A stretch of 64,000 nucleotides of DNA from Cotesia glomerata. Taxonomy: Eukaryota > Arthropoda > Insecta > Hymenoptera > Braconidae. Positions 23,101 to 34,238 of this stretch are shown piece by piece. The first letter of the stretch is position 1; every line of letters begins with the position of its first letter. The DNA lies in the NCBI RefSeq assembly GCF_020080835.1, contig NC_058162.1:5223323-5287322 (forward strand), given 5' to 3'. Both the position numbers and the translations under genes were made by a program. The notes beneath the pieces are model-generated. The model saw only the letters and a program-made list of their open reading frames with translations. It was not told the origin of the DNA and did not search any database.

Positions 23101-26100
23101 TTAGACAGCACGGCACCGATAGTCTTTTGTTATTATTTATTTTTTATACATCGGAGTAATTAAATTTTATTTTAAAAGGAAATATTACATTTTTGTTATT
23201 TTTTAAAGAAGAAATATTTATTAAAATTATCTCAGAGTTATTTATAAATCTTTTTATTTTTAAATAAAATATTTACTTTATATATTTTACTTATTTGAAT
23301 AATATTTAGTATTTACTGGTCATACTTCCGAGTTGTGAGTAAATATTTTTTATAAATATTTTTTATGAATTTAAAAAAAATTCCAATTATTTTATTTCAC
23401 AATTTTTATGTTTTTCAATTAATAACAGAGATTATTACAAAATTAGAATAAATATTTATAAATAGAAATAAACAATTTATCTCTAAGTAATAAAATAGAT
23501 AGTAGGAATATATATAGATTATAAATTGAATAGTTACAATATTTATATTTGTATAATGAAAACAATTTTCTGAGCGAATAAATATAAATAACTAATGAAT
23601 AATTTTTACGTAACATAATTTAATGATAATAGATAATTATCTGGACATGTTTACTAAATGAGCATAATTCTCAAGTAAAAGACGAGCCTCTAAGTTTATT
23701 TATAACATATAAGATGGTTACAAGGCTGTTGAAGCTTAAAGCTTTTGACTGACCTCATTATTTACTATATTCCTCACAAAGTGCTTTAACAAATCCATAA
23801 TTGTTAATCAATAACAGTCAATTATTTTCAATCAGCTTATCAAGGTCTAACGCCGGCTGTTTATCAAAAGTAACAGTAACAAAACTGGTCAATGTAAGCA
23901 AGCCGTTTGATGAAATAAAATAAAATAAAGTTGAATTAATTAATGGATAAAATAATAAAATGTTTTTTGTCTCAGTAAAATTTCAATTTAGATTAAATTT
24001 AATTGACTCTTAAAACAGAAACTATTGAATGACTCATTAGTGCCACGTGTGTTTGTTAAAATGCCAACAGTTAAATAATTCCAACTGTTCATATGATACT
24101 TAAGACTATACACTTTTTTTTTTTAATCGTATGATTATATTTATATTATTAGATATGTAACAAGAGACGTGAAATATTTTGATGAAAATAATTCAATTTC
24201 TTTTTAGACAGTTTTACAATTAACTGTTAAAATTTTTATTTTTTATTTCATCAATTGTAATGATTAATTTTATTAATTTAATTTAATAAATTAAATGTTC
24301 ATGAAACTAAATTAACAAATAAAAAAAATTTAAGTGATAAAAAAAGAGTGAGTTCTTTTAACAAGAAAAAATAAACAAAACTATTTTATCAAAAGAACAC
24401 GATTAAAAAATGATTCATTACCCGGAAACTATACGGTTGAATAATAAAAACGATTTATTATTTTATTATTATTCATATAATTGAAATGTCATTGAATAAT
24501 GATTATTATTAAGCAAATGAAAATTGAAGTCCAATATCCGATGGCTGTCTATTTGATAAGAGCAAATGCCGAGAAACTAGAATTAAAAATGGTAATTTTA
24601 TTATTGACGGTATGAGCACTGCTATGATAATAAAATAACAAATAAAGTGTTGGACGAATTATATGTATACAATGTCTTCATTATTTACGCGATCATTTTT
24701 TTCAAAGGTATTTTATCTAATTTTTCATCGACCTTCTATTTCAATACTCTCGAAGCGTGTAGACAACTTGATGTACAATCACTGACACTTTACTGGCGAT
24801 TTAATCTCTATTATTAACGGTGTCAAGAAGCTGACAAGAAAAAAGTATTACAACATGAATATAAAGCCCCGATTAATTTTTTTTTTTCATGTATAACTCA
24901 ATTATCATTTTTTTTTTTTCATCAGTTATCAAAAATTATTTTATGATAATCATAATTATATCACTTTAAATATTTCACTTTTAAAATATATCAAGAAAAA
25001 ATTCCTATAAAATTGATATTAAAAAAAATTTTTTTAATTTATTAAAATAAATTACGAAATGACACTGAAGTTAGCAGACGTCTAAAAATTTTTGATTATT
25101 TTATTAATTAAATTACAACTAATAAGATATTTATAAAAAATTGCACTTATAGTTTTTCAAATTTTTTACATGTGAAATTTTTTTTTTTAAGTTTAATTGA
25201 AATTTTTCCAATAAAAAATTTTGAAATTTTGGCTAACTTCATTTTCATATTTTCTTTGAGTTCTGTTTTTTTTTTCTTTCAAATTTTTATTTATCGGGAG
25301 CTTATCTCAGTAAATAGTTAGTTTAAATCCCAATTTAAATCCTAACTAAAGCGAGATATGAAAAATAAAAACAAGTTATTTAGTAAATAAAGTAATAATA
25401 ATAAAGTTAGCCAATATTTTTTTTATTTTGCTTAATTTATTAAATTATAACTAGAAAATATTTTTAAAAAATTGCACTTATAGTTTTTGAAGTTTTTAAC
25501 AAATGAAAAAATTTTTTAATTTTTTTGTAATTATTTTTTAATAAAAAAAAATCATAACAATTTTTTCAATGTCGGCTAACTTTATTTTCATATAATAATA
25601 AAGTTAGCCGATATTTTTGATTTTTTTATTTTGCTTAATTAATTAAATTATAATTAAAAAATATTTTTAAAAAATAGCACTTGCAGTTTTTGAAGTTTTT
25701 AACAAATGAAAAAATTTTTTAATTTTTTAATAAAAAAAATCATAACAATTTTTAGATGTCGGCTAACTTTATATTCACAATATGTACCAACTTTGCCACT
25801 TCTGCGCCTATATACCGTTTAATAGAATCATTTAATTTTTTCTATAACTTAAACAATAATCTAGAGCCATATTCTATTGGTAATATTTACTCTCTCTCTA
25901 CAAATTGCTAAGTCAGGTGCATGAGTGACTCTTACATTTATGTTAATACTTTATATATAATTATTAGGGTGTTTCAATTTTAGGCGACTTTTTTTTTTTC
26001 AACGAAAAAACAGGCTGAAAACTTGCATGAAGGTGAAAACAGAAGCCTGTTCAAAGCGGAATTCTTAATATTAATATTTAGAGGTGTCTGTCCCTAATTT

Positions 26101-27565
26101 TTCATTTCCTATATAAATAACATAGTCTGATAAAAGTTTCGATTATTCGTTAATTCATTCAAGAGTTATTGCACTTCGAAAGTTCAAAAAATAGTGTTCT
26201 TTGAAACTTTTATCAGACTTTTGAATTGAAGAGCTCAAAAACTTTATAAGTGAAATTTTAAGCGCTTACATATGGAATTAGCGGAAGTTGCAGGGATGGC
26301 CTTTAAGGTCAACCGTTTTTCAGATTTTTTTGTGATAAATCAGCGTTATGAGACGTGCACTTTTCTGATTTTCCAAACTTATATTTTCTCTCCGTGTAGA
26401 GTAATAAATTGATAATTCCGTGAAACTTTTTAAAAATTTAATTCATCAAACTCGGGTCATGATTTTCTTACAGTAAATGAAATAAAGAAGAAAAAAATTT
26501 GATACATGAGTAATTTTTTTTTTAGCTTCATGAAAATGTTACCGCATCAGAACCAATTTTACACATAAAAATAATTTTTAAGACAGTAATAAATTAATTT
26601 GTATCAGTTTAATACTTGAATAATCAAAATTTTATATATTTAGAAGTTTACGTCTGAATAACTTTAGAACGGCTGTCTTTATGATAAAAGTGTAAGAGAC
26701 CTTTTTTGTAGAGCGTTGAATTTTCTACAAGAATATGCTATGGACTGATTTATATGAGGTGCGTATGCCGAGCTAGAAAAATAAACAAAAAAAAAGAATT
26801 TTTTTTCCTATGTTATTTAAATGGGATATGAAAAATTAGGGACCGACACCTCTAAATATTAATATTAAGAACTCCGCTTTGAACAGGCTTCTGTTCTCAC
26901 CTTCATGCAAGTTTTCAGCCTGTTTTTTCGTTGAAAAAAAAAAAGTCGCCTAAAATTGAAACACCCTAATAATTATGTGAATTATTAATACTTTTTTTGA
27001 TTTTTCTATTGTATACTACATAATATGTACACCTTTACTTGTATGGAACCCTGTTATTGGCTATGCTGTTGGGTTCATTGTTTAATAAATAAATAATAAA
27101 GTAAACAGGAAACAAACCTCCTTTGCACGGTGTCCGATGCGTAGAATGCTGAGCACGGTACCCAGTAATCATTTCGTAGTCACCCGAGTCAAGTCTTAAG
27201 GGGAAAGTAGTCTCCAAAATATGATCGCAAGGCTCCATTAGCATGAGGATACCTTTGACCTTCTTCCTGCGCTCCTCGATGGTCATTTTAGATCGATGGC
27301 CCACATCCTCAACTAGCTTGTCCTCGATAATCTGGCATGATCGGTGGAAGAAGTACTCCACCATGTTAAAGAACTTGGGGTTCTCCGCGACCGGGATGTC
27401 CTTGAGTCGGTCGGGAATCTGATGCTCAGCGTACCCCCGGTTTTGGACACTTGTCACTGGGACAGCGCGCGTCAGAGCACCGGCTAAGTCACCATTTAAT
27501 TTTGGAGTTTGTTTCCCTTTAAGACACCCAGCTCTCGTTCTCACCAGCTTATTTAGGTGAAACAT
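17692..27565 (-). CDS. Gdh: Glutamate dehydrogenase, mitochondrial (6 exons)
   Basis: Exons 27565-27118, 21515-21315, 21234-20687, 19294-19084, 19003-18849 and 17808-17692 join in frame to 559 residues, close to the usual insect length. The protein interconverts glutamate and 2-oxoglutarate plus ammonia using NAD(P). The N terminus is basic and Arg-rich (HLNKLVRTRAG), as expected for mitochondrial import. The GDH active-site signature VPFGGAKAGIKIDP, with catalytic Lys near residue 184, is in exon 2. The dinucleotide fold motif GFGNVG (about 309-314) is in exon 3. The C terminus carries the animal-type antenna and pivot region (ERRFGRVGGRIPV) and ends SEAGLAF. Intron 1 is 5.6 kb and transposon-rich; intron 4 is almost entirely a Helitron-like element. 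All splice sites are GT-AG. Confidence 0.96.
18030..18530. repeat. Inverted-repeat cluster with CATAAGGGCGTATAA motif (Gdh intron 5)
   Basis: Several alternating forward and inverted copies of CCATAAGGGCGTATAA and GGGACCTACCT/AGGTAGGTCCC lie between 18045 and 18515, with matching TTTCTGCA blocks. This is a foldback-type repeat without coding capacity; overlapping short ORFs on both strands are by-products. Confidence 0.6.
19315..20636 (+). mobile_element. Helitron-like element filling Gdh intron 4, with nested MITE
   Basis: It starts TCTATATTATTAAGAGAATA after A and ends with the CAGTCACATAGTGACTG hairpin, AAGGCTGTTAG and T. About 70 nt of the 19295-20686 intron lie outside it. Inside are palindromic TA-cored units and, at 20181-20435, an independent MITE. 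Confidence 0.72.
20181..20435. mobile_element. ~255 bp MITE (ATATCGAYGGTCTAATTAGC ends), copy 1
   Basis: Terminal inverted repeats of roughly 40 bp: left ATATCGATGGTCTAATTAGC continuing GTCTAACTCCAT, right GAAGTTAGAC...TTAGAACGTCGATAT. The same element occurs at 54303-54562 in an Ask1 intron, which proves mobility. No coding capacity. Confidence 0.78.
21583..22961 (-). mobile_element. Helitron-like element, longest copy (Gdh intron 1)
   Basis: On the minus strand it starts TCTATATTATTTAGAGAATA after A (near 22961) and ends with the hairpin and AAGGTTGCTAG|T at 21583. It has four successive palindromic units, each with arms of about 80-90 nt around TA-rich loops. Confidence 0.72.
22970..25050. 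other. Gdh intron 1, unassigned AT-rich stretch
   Basis: No ORF with recognisable product and no clear repeat family is seen. There are scattered poly-A/T runs only. Confidence 0.5.
25055..25780. repeat. Cluster of three GTTAGCCG-family MITEs (Gdh intron 1)
   Basis: Three successive inverted-repeat units, about 25060-25252, 25398-25595 and 25597-25775, each open with CTGAAGTTAGC or ATAAAGTTAGCCGA and close with GTCGGCTAACTTTAT or a variant. Each has an internal AAAAAATTGCACTTATAG block. They are non-coding. Confidence 0.75.
25967..26966. mobile_element. 1.0 kb foldback element (GGGTGTTTCAATTTTAGGCG ends)
   Basis: Terminal inverted repeats of about 165 bp (25967-26135 and 26800-26966) are nearly perfect, starting GGGTGTTTCAATTTTAGGCG. 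The flanks are palindromic (ATTATTA/TAATAAT), so the target duplication cannot be read with certainty. The ~660 bp centre has no coding capacity. Confidence 0.82.
27030..27112 (+). mobile_element. LINE 3'-end fragment beside Gdh exon 1
   Basis: CCCTGTTATTGGC...GCTGTTGGGTTC followed by AATAAATAAATAA matches the 3' tail of the LINE remnant at 2230-2340. It ends only a few bases from the exon 1 splice donor at 27117. Other 3'-end fragments are at about 38836-38900, 39918-39990, 49795-49858 and 52605-52690. Confidence 0.7.
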
Positions 27566-29509
27566 TTTTCTAAAAATTAAAAAAAAAATAATTTTAAATA
27601 ATAATTTTATCTGTTTATTTTTTTCAAGTTAAGTTTTTTTTTACGAGTTAATTTTTTCGCACTTAAAATTATAGATAGAATTAAAACGATACTAAACCTG
27701 CAATAGATTACCGAGTACTGAGTGTAATGTGTACTATTGTAAACTTTAGTACTTTGTATAGGTAGATGTATATATATTTATGTAATTGTAGATATATATT
27801 TTAATATGTAGCTATTAAAAGCGCTTCAAGCTTCAGCGGTTTCAGTGTTGAGACCGAGGAAAGCCAACTGACGCCTCACACGTTTTAACTCAGTAGTCCC
27901 ACGCGTCACACGTAGGCTAGACTTAAACTACTATTTTAGAGATTGGAAAAAGATGATTTTTTGAAATTCTATTCACTAATACATACTAACATACTGTGTC
28001 ACATATACCTTTTTATCTCTTTCGTTTGTCATCCGATCTTTGATGTCATCGGTAATAAAAGTTTCTGTAGCTTATAATCCTTGGAGCTGTCAAAATTAAA
28101 ATGTAGATGGCGTTGAGAATTCTCTTAATAATTTTAAAACCCCGGAAAAGTTTTGAACTGTCAAAATAATAGTAAAGTTAGCCGACATTTTTTACTTTTT
28201 TGATTTTGCTTCATTTATTAAATTAAAACTAAAAAATATTTTTTAAAAATTGCACTTACAGTTTTTTTAATTTTTTACAAATGAAATTTTTTTTTTTTTT
28301 TTAATAATTTTTTATGACATTAAAGTTAGCAGTCACTTAAACATTTTTTTATTTTATTTAACAAACAAATTTACTTCAAAAAATTATTTTTAAAAAATTG
28401 CATTTTTAATTTTTTTTAATTTTTACGTCAATTTTTTTTCTAATTTATTTGTTACAAAAATTCTAAAAAATTATCAAAAATCGGCTAGATTAATTTTCAT
28501 TAATTTTTACAATAAAAAAAAAATTCTAAAAATTTTTAGATATCGGCTAACTTAATTTTCGTACTGTCAAAGTGATTTTTTACGCTACATATAATTGTTA
28601 CACTTTTTATAAAAATTTTAATAATACTAAAGTTAGCCGACGTTTTTAATTTTTTTATTTTTTTTTTAATAATTAAATTAGAACAAAAAAATATTTTTTA
28701 AAAATTGCACAGCCAGTTTTTAAAGTTTTTTACGAATGAAAATTTTTTTGTAATCATTTGTTTTATAAAAAAAAAATTCTAAAAATTTTTACATGTCAGC
28801 TAACTTTATTTTCATAAAATTTTATGACATTAAAGTTAACAGCCTCTTGATAATTTTTTTATTTTATTTAATAAATAAATTTTTTAAAAAAAATTGCATT
28901 TATAATTTTTTACAATTTCTACATGTCAATTTTTTTTGCCATTATTTATTTGTTAAAAAAATTCTAAAAATTATTAAACATCTGCTAAATTAATTTTCAT
29001 AAAATTTTTTTTATATTTTTAAGACAATAAAAAATACACTAATTTTGTTTATTTAAAAAAAGAAAAAATCAAAAACTCATTAAGGTAAAAAACATTAATT
29101 AAATATAATTACAGCAGTAAAATAACACTCGATGATTTTCAGACTGGCCCCACCATCCAGCCAAAGACAAAATGGACACCGATAACGTGACTCGGAAACG
29201 TCCGAGTCTACCCGAAGACTATCTTCGTAGCACCTAAAGCACCTTCGGGTTTCGCAGTACTGGATGTACTGTCTGTTGTCTGTTGACTTCAGACTTCAGT
29301 TCTGTGTAATAATCTCCAGCAAGCATCACATATTTATACACAATCATACATTTAAATCTATTATTGACTGTTTTAAAGTTACAGCTGTCTGTACATTTTA
29401 TTTTTACATTATACATACACACACATTTTATTAATTGTATTATTTAAAATATTCACCATATACTACATATATATTTAGATATACCTATATATATCTACAA
29501 GTTAACAAT
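27566..29509. other. Head-to-head intergenic region of Gdh and EloA, with MITE cluster
   Basis: Gdh and EloA diverge from here. About 27700-27950 and 29140-29300 are the least AT-rich parts and are likely promoter or 5' UTR sequence. Between them, about 28150-29010 contains at least four GTTAGCCG/GTCGGCTAAC inverted-repeat MITEs in series. No TATA box or start site can be fixed from sequence alone. Confidence 0.55.
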
Positions 29510-31808
29510 ATGTCTGATAGTCCTGTTGTCAATCAAATCCAACATTATCAAAGAAGTATCGAAAAATACCCTGATGATGAGCAGAGGGTGGGTTTATTTA
29601 TTTATTTATTTATTCTTTATTCAACCATTATTTATCTATTTTATTTTTATTTAGGTATAATATTTAAAAAAAAATATTCCCACAGATAACCTAAAAGACA
29701 GAAATTTTAATTGGACGGAATTTTCCTTTCCGTAAATTTATTTTTTCAATAAATTGTTGATGAAAAATTGAATAAATAAACGAATGTTATTATTTTATTC
29801 TGATGAATTTAAAATGATAAATTTTTATGATTAACTATTTAATAAATAATAATCGATTACCATCTGTTGAGTCTTGGAAAAAATTCAGTCGATTGTTAAG
29901 TTGATAAATTCTAAATTGTTTTAATTTTTAAAGTTAATGGAACCTAAAAATTAATATCATTAAAGTTAAAAGTTACTTGACCATATTTTTATTTTTTTTT
30001 AACAAACAAATTTGTTCCAAAAAATTATTTTTAAAAAATTGCATCTTTAATTTTTTAAAATTTCTACATCTCAATTTTTTTTTCTTAATTTTTTTGCAAT
30101 AATTTATTTGTCACCAAAATTATTTAAAATCTGCTAATTTTCATGAAAATTAATTTAGCACTCAATAATTTTAAGAATTTTTATAACAAATAAATTATAG
30201 CAAAAAAAAATTGACAAGTAAAAAATAAAAAAATTTTAAAATGCAATTTTTAAAAAATAATTTTTTGGAATTATTTTTTAGTTTTTATTGACAATAAATT
30301 CATAGCCATAATTCATAGCTAAATTTGTCATTAAAGACAAATTTGGGAACTGGGGAAATAAAGGATAAAGGGGGGAGGGGGGACCTTACTCAGCAGATTA
30401 TTTTTTAGTTTTTATTGACAAATAAATTTGTTTCGAAAAATTATTTTTAAAAAATTGCATTTTTAATTTTTTCAATTTCCTACACGTCAATTTTTTTTGC
30501 CATAATTTATTTGTCAAAAAAATTCTTAAAAATATCAAATATCTGCTAAATTAATTTTCATAACAAATTTATTTGTTAAAAAAAAAAATTTTTAAATGGC
30601 CAAGTGACAGCTATCTTTAATGTAATTTAATTTTCATAAAAATTAATAATAATATTTTCGTAGCTTCTGAGATGCATAAGAAAGTTACACGAATTACCAG
30701 TAACAGTGCAGCATCTCCAGGAAACGGGAGTAGGAAGGACAATTAACGCGCTCCGGAAGTACGATAAAAGTGTTGGAGATGCTTCCAAGGCCTTGGTTGC
30801 TAAATGGAAGAATATGGTTGTCGATGAGGACAGCAGTGAAGGTGATTATGAGGACGATAATTGCGCTCCAGATGTTTCTGGGGGTTACAGTGATAACTCC
30901 GATTCGGGAGTTGACAAGGATGCAAATCTTACCCTTAATTCATCCAGGTAATTTTTAATTTACAAGTAAATTTTTTAAAGCTCATATTTTTTATAAGCTC
31001 ATAGAAAATTTCTAAATAAAAAAAAATACGTAATAAGAATCAGGTGAAAAGACCATCAATAAATTATAACACAATTATTCGTTATACGACGTTTCGTCGG
31101 TTTTATTCCGACATCCTCAGGTATCTAGTTTTAACAGGCAAATTAATACAATCATTTAACAAACTAATGTAAAGTTTAATTTATTAACAAATTATGCCAA
31201 GGCTGATGCCAAATGGCAAAGAGAAAATATACATAAGAATTTTTACATTATTGTGCAGTTTAAACTATAAACATTTAGAAAGTTTTAGATAAGAATATTT
31301 TTTGGATAGATAATATTGAATTTATATAAAATTATGATTGAGTATAAAAATTTAATTTATAATGAATTAACTAACAATTTTAAGAATCTTTGATGTTTAA
31401 GAAAATTTGAGTTATAAAGAAGCTATATCATAAAGGTTTACTAAGAGTTTGAAGACTACTAATAATATAGAAATAAGAAAATTGACTAACAGTTTATGAT
31501 CAAACATTAAGATTAATTAAATAATCAAATATTTTATTTTTGAAAACCTCCAAACTAGATGAATTTATTAAAGTCAATCATATTACTGATTCGTAAACAT
31601 CAGCAACTAATAACAAATAAAATAAAATAAAATTACAAGCAATAAAAAATTACCTCGAATACTCTGTCAAAACATAGTCATATCAATAATCATTACAAAA
31701 AAATACTGAAGTACAGCAATACATGTGTACAAAATTATCAACGTCAACCAATCCATAAATACGTATCGATATTTCGTCGACTTAAAACCGAATAACGAAT
31801 ATTTGTGT

Positions 31809-31848
<40 letters not shown>

Positions 31849-34171
31849 TTGTTTAAAGTCGCATAAATTACTAAGGTCATGAGCGACTACGGTAGGGGGT
31901 AAACTTTTTAAATTGGAACTCGTTTTATTTTTTGGGCTGAGCAGAATAATACACTTAAATATTGAAAATATTCATTGGTGTACGCCGGACTCGAACCCGG
32001 TCCAATGCTTTGGTAAGCAAGGGCCGGATCCAATAGGGCTACTGCGCGCCTGTGTTAAAATTTATTGATGGTCTTTTCACCTGATTCTTATTACATATTA
32101 TATCTCAAGACCTGAAGCTTTATTATGGATTAAAAAAAAAAAAATATTTAATAAATTAATTACAGCCATAAATTAAGTGAGTCACGTGAGCGTTATAATA
32201 ATAATTCTCAAGATGAATCAAGATCTTCCAAAAATCCGTCAAACAATTCTTCAGAACTATCACGATCTAAATCAACCAGCAGGTCAAATGGCAACAGCGA
32301 TGATAATAGACACCACTCAAAATCTTCGTCATTGTCATTAAATCATCAAAATAAATCAGAAGACTCAAACACGCGACAGGAGTCGCGTGAAAAAAAATCA
32401 AAGAGCTCGCGGGAGTCTGGTGGTAAAAGTGATAGGCATAAAGATAGTTCTAAGAAAGACGAGAATGTAAATTATAGTAGTAATAGTAGTAGCAGTAGTA
32501 AGACTAAAAAAGATAAGGAGTCAAAAGTTTCCTCTAACGAGTATGCCAAGCACAATGGCAGCAGCAGTGATCGCAAACGTAAGCGCGATGGACTGGCGAA
32601 CGACAAGCACGAGCATAAACGCCGAAGGAGTGGAGAAGTGCCGGATGAGTCAGAAGAAGACGGGAAAAGTGTTGATGATACCAATGAAATTAAAAATGAT
32701 ATGTCTGATAGTGAGTGTGATAAGATTAAAATTAAGTCAGAATCACCTGAACCGCGACAAAGTTCGAGCAAAGATGTTACGGTGAAGAAAAAAAGTTCGA
32801 AGGACAAGACTGCTGACTGTGTTGATAAAGTTAAAGATGAGAAACATAAACATTCTAGTTCAAGCAGTAAACACAAAGTCAAAAGTGATAGCAAGTCTTC
32901 CGAAAGTCGTAAACACGAACAAAAAAAAGATGAGTCTAGCTCGAAATCTCGCAGTCACTCTTCTAATTTTAAGGACACTGATAAAAGTAAACAGGGTGAG
33001 AAAAGTAAAGATAAAAAGTCGGATAAGAATAAGGAGAAGAGCAAAGACAAGAAACATAAAGAGAAAAAAATTAAAATTAATGACAAAGAGGGAATTGATT
33101 GTAATTCTGGTAATTTTTTTTTTTTTTTTTATTATTATTTAAAGTAAAAGACCTAGTTATTGACATTGGCCTAGTTGTTTATAATAAAAAAATTATTTTT
33201 GTATAAAAATTTATAATTAAAAAATTATATTTATTACTTAATTAGAATTAATTGGTTTTTTTTTTTTTTTTAAATTAAAATAAAATTGCAAGTGTCAATA
33301 ACTAGGCCAGTGTCAATAACTGGGTTTTTTAATTTATTATTTTTTTAGTGGTTTGATTATTTAAATAATTGATTTGTTACTTTTTAGGAGCGAGCTTTGC
33401 TGAAGCTCTGGGTATGTGTACGGCGTCAACGTCATCCTCACGTAAAAAAATAATTTCGCCAAGCATATCTAAAAGTATAAAATCAGAAGCTAGTACCTCG
33501 TCACATAAATCTAGTAAAATAAAGACTGAATCGTTATCGCCTAAAGAAGATCAAGTAAATTTTTTTTTATTAAATTAAAAATGAAACATTAATGAATTAT
33601 ATTAATTAAAAATTTTTATTTTTTAGTCACTTTCGTTATTATCGCCAAGTATAAAATTAGAGCCATTAAGTGTCGATCTAGCGTCAACATTACCAGAAAT
33701 AAGTCCTAACTACAAACCATTACCAGTAAATCACATGAATCCGCTTTACCGTAAAACGGATGAAGCAAGAGATGAAGAAGAAGCAGTAAAGCAAGCTAGA
33801 GCATTTAAGGCGGGTGTTTCCGCTACATATTCAAAGTAAATATTTAGTTTATTAATTGTTATCTATATTATTAAAAGAATAAGAAAAATTATGTGTCCAG
33901 GATAGTTATATGGTAAGATCGGTTTGTTTACTGAAATTTAGTGTCATTGCATAGGTTTTGATTTGAATTTGTGCCTTTTCAAGGTTTCATATCATTCTCA
34001 CCGATAGTCAATTTATGGATGATATTTAGGCTGCATTCGGAAATGCTCTATCTCTAGATACATAATTAAGAAATGACCTTGTATCTTGTGAACTATTGAC
34101 ATTTTTAAAGGTATAAGCTCATCCCAATGCTACACTCATCGAGACCTTTAATTTGAGTACCCACATCAATT

Positions 34172-34238
<67 letters not shown>

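Larger units (their letters stand above)
31031..32098. mobile_element. 1.07 kb foldback element with a SINE in its right arm (EloA intron 2)
   Basis: The left end TAATAAGAATCAGGTGAAAA and the inverted right end at 32098 match for about 45 bp. The match then continues beyond a SINE inserted in the right arm, with TTATTCGGTTTTAAG-like sequence at 31770-31800. The left arm contains a hammerhead-like core on the minus strand. No ORF is seen in the ~650 bp centre. Confidence 0.75.

Noticed and set aside
31975..32050. tRNA gene candidate
   Set aside because: It has a tRNA-like B box, but no complete cloverleaf can be drawn and it is joined to a body and poly-A tail with target duplications: SINE head.
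32472..33142. Alternative-frame ORFs across the EloA Lys/Ser-rich exon
   Set aside because: Shadows of a repetitive coding exon; only the 32166-33109 frame fits splice phases on both sides.
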